From NCBI GenBank assembly GCA_021604265.1, contig BQIY01000103.1, positions 1 to 7,292 on the forward strand: DNA of 7,292 nucleotides. Reading direction: 5' to 3'. A model generated the notes under the pieces. It was given only the letters and a program-made list of their open reading frames with translations. It ran no database searches and was not told the DNA's origin. The stretch comes from Nitrospirales bacterium. Its GTDB lineage: Bacteria > Nitrospirota > Nitrospiria > Nitrospirales > UBA8639. Shown in pieces: positions 5,966 to 7,292 of this stretch. Every line of letters begins with the position of its first letter. Position 1 is the first letter of the stretch. The position numbers and the translations under genes were made by a program.

Positions 5966-7292
5966 ATGCGTCACAAAAAATACGTCTATTATTACGGTGA
6001 TGGGAAGGCAGAGGGGAAAGGCTCGATGAAGGAACTCCTTGGGGGGAAGGGAGCCGGTCTGGCCGAAATGACCAATCTCAACATTTCCGTACCGCCAGGC
6101 TTTACGATTACGACCGAGGCGTGTGTGGAGTATTTTCACTCAAAGAAGCGCTATCCCCCGGGAATGTGGGATCAGGCACTGCAGGGGTTAAAGCGTGTTG
6201 AAAAGTCCATGAAGGCTCGCTTGGGAGACGTGGACACCCCGCTCTTGGTTTCCGTGCGGTCTGGAGCCCGTGCGTCCATGCCGGGGATGATGGATACGGT
6301 ACTCAATCTTGGCTTGAATAATCAAACGGTCAAGGGGCTCGGGAAGAAAACAGGAAACGCACGATTTGCCATTGATGCGTATCGCCGCTTTATTGCCATG
6401 TTCGGCAATGTGGTCATGAATGTACCCAGGGAACATTTTGAGAAAGTGCTAGGCGAAGTAAAGCAGAGGCACCATGCGGTCCATGATACGGATTTATCCG
6501 AAGATGCCCTCCACGATCTTGTCACTCATTACACGCAACTGGTGCGAGATGAAACTGGCCGGGATTTTCCGCAAGATCCATTTGAGCAATTACGGATGTC
6601 GGTGAATGCGGTGTTTGAATCATGGTTCGGCGATCGTGCGGTGACGTATCGACGACTCTATGACATCCCTGATGAATGGGGGACGGCCATTAATGTGGTG
6701 GCGATGGTCTTTGGAAATATGGGCGATACGAGTGGGACCGGTGTGGCCTTTACACGAAACCCTGCGACGGGTGAGCCGGTCTTTTTCGGGGAATGTCTCT
6801 TAAACGCTCAAGGGGAGGATGTGGTGGCCGGCATTCGCACGCCCCTTCCAGTTTCGGCGTTACATGAAAAATTGCCGCAGGCGTATAAAGCCCTCACCAA
6901 AACACAGAAAACGTTAGAAAAGCACTATCGCGACATGCTGGATCTGGAGTTTACGATTCAAGAAGGCAAGTTGTATATGCTGCAGACCCGTGTTGGCAAA
7001 CGCACGGGAATTGCTGCCGTCAGAATTGCCGTGGATATGGTGAGAAAAGGGTTGATTGATCGACGTGAAGCCATACAGCGAGTGGCGCCAGAGCAATTAT
7101 CACAATACCTCTATCCAATCTTCGAACAGTCAGAAGAAGAAAAGTTTCAATCTGTGGGCAAAGGCCTACCCGCCGGCCCAGGTGCGGCAGCCGGTAAAAT
7201 CGTCTTGACGGCTGATTTGGCGGTGGAACTGAAAAGTCGAGGCGAACGGGCTGTTCTCGTGAGGCAAGAAACCAGTCCTGATGATATTCATG
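5966..7292 (+). CDS. ppdK: Pyruvate, phosphate dikinase, N-terminal half (3' end outside window)
   Basis: PpdK interconverts pyruvate, ATP and phosphate with phosphoenolpyruvate, AMP and diphosphate through a phosphohistidine. The 442 codons seen cover the ATP-grasp nucleotide-binding domain: GGKGAGLAEM (26-35, with K28), VSVRSGARASMPGMMDTVLN (95-114, with R98), GNMGDTSGTGVAFTRNPATG (250-269), DLEF (326-329) and MLQTR (338-342, with R342). These match the Lys, two Arg, Asp and Glu that bind the nucleotide in characterised dikinases. GLPAGPGAAAGKIVL (400-414) opens the phosphohistidine domain. The window ends at SPDDIH, probably shortly before the GGMTSHAA-type catalytic His, which is therefore not visible; about half of a roughly 900-residue enzyme is present. 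The MPGMMDTVLNLG motif separates it from phosphoenolpyruvate synthase. In reductive-TCA autotrophs such as Nitrospira the enzyme supplies phosphoenolpyruvate for biosynthesis. It probably shares a transcript with the small membrane genes before it. Confidence 0.96.
   Translation, partial: MRHKKYVYYYGDGKAEGKGSMKELLGGKGAGLAEMTNLNISVPPGFTITTEACVEYFHSKKRYPPGMWDQALQGLKRVEKSMKARLGDVDTPLLVSVRSGARASMPGMMDTVLNLGLNNQTVKGLGKKTGNARFAIDAYRRFIAMFGNVVMNVPREHFEKVLGEVKQRHHAVHDTDLSEDALHDLVTHYTQLVRDETGRDFPQDPFEQLRMSVNAVFESWFGDRAVTYRRLYDIPDEWGTAINVVAMVFGNMGDTSGTGVAFTRNPATGEPVFFGECLLNAQGEDVVAGIRTPLPVSALHEKLPQAYKALTKTQKTLEKHYRDMLDLEFTIQEGKLYMLQTRVGKRTGIAAVRIAVDMVRKGLIDRREAIQRVAPEQLSQYLYPIFEQSEEEKFQSVGKGLPAGPGAAAGKIVLTADLAVELKSRGERAVLVRQETSPDDIH

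Overview
The window looks like an ordinary chromosomal stretch from a Gram-negative-type bacterium, most likely a member of the Nitrospirota close to Nitrospira. This is inferred from three things: the order glyQ, glyS, small membrane proteins, pyruvate phosphate dikinase; a blue-copper-type cupredoxin and a lipoprotein next door; and a base composition that looks near 50% GC by eye (not computed). No phage, transposon, CRISPR array, rRNA or tRNA gene was found.

Left part (1-1800). A minus-strand gene running off the left edge encodes one continuous protein: a complete dihydroneopterin aldolase (FolB) domain fused through a short Ser/Gln/Pro linker to a TehB-like SAM methyltransferase domain. 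A divergent AT-rich gap of about 170 bases separates it from a plus-strand, membrane-anchored periplasmic cupredoxin. That gene converges on a minus-strand small lipoprotein, with a strong shared hairpin terminator between them.

Central part (1800-5243). An intergenic region with a candidate promoter leads into glyQ and glyS, the alpha and beta subunits of the bacterial heterotetrameric glycyl-tRNA synthetase. glyQ appears to start with TTG. GlyQ has an extra basic C-terminal tail, and GlyS has an extra 41-residue N-terminal segment rich in Arg, Lys and Ser/Thr with no acidic residue. The two additions sit on either side of the gene junction.

Right part (5244-7292). Going in the same direction are a two-helix membrane protein of unknown function, a 53-codon single-helix membrane protein whose ATG directly follows the previous stop, and the first 442 codons of pyruvate phosphate dikinase (ppdK), cut by the window edge. 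In Nitrospira-like autotrophs this enzyme would make phosphoenolpyruvate from pyruvate fixed by the reductive TCA cycle. The tight spacing suggests that the genes from glyQ to ppdK may be co-transcribed.

The most notable item is the FolB-methyltransferase fusion. Next are the paired basic tails at the glyQ/glyS junction and the uncharacterised small membrane pair in front of ppdK. I did not find convincing evidence of a wholly new multi-gene system.
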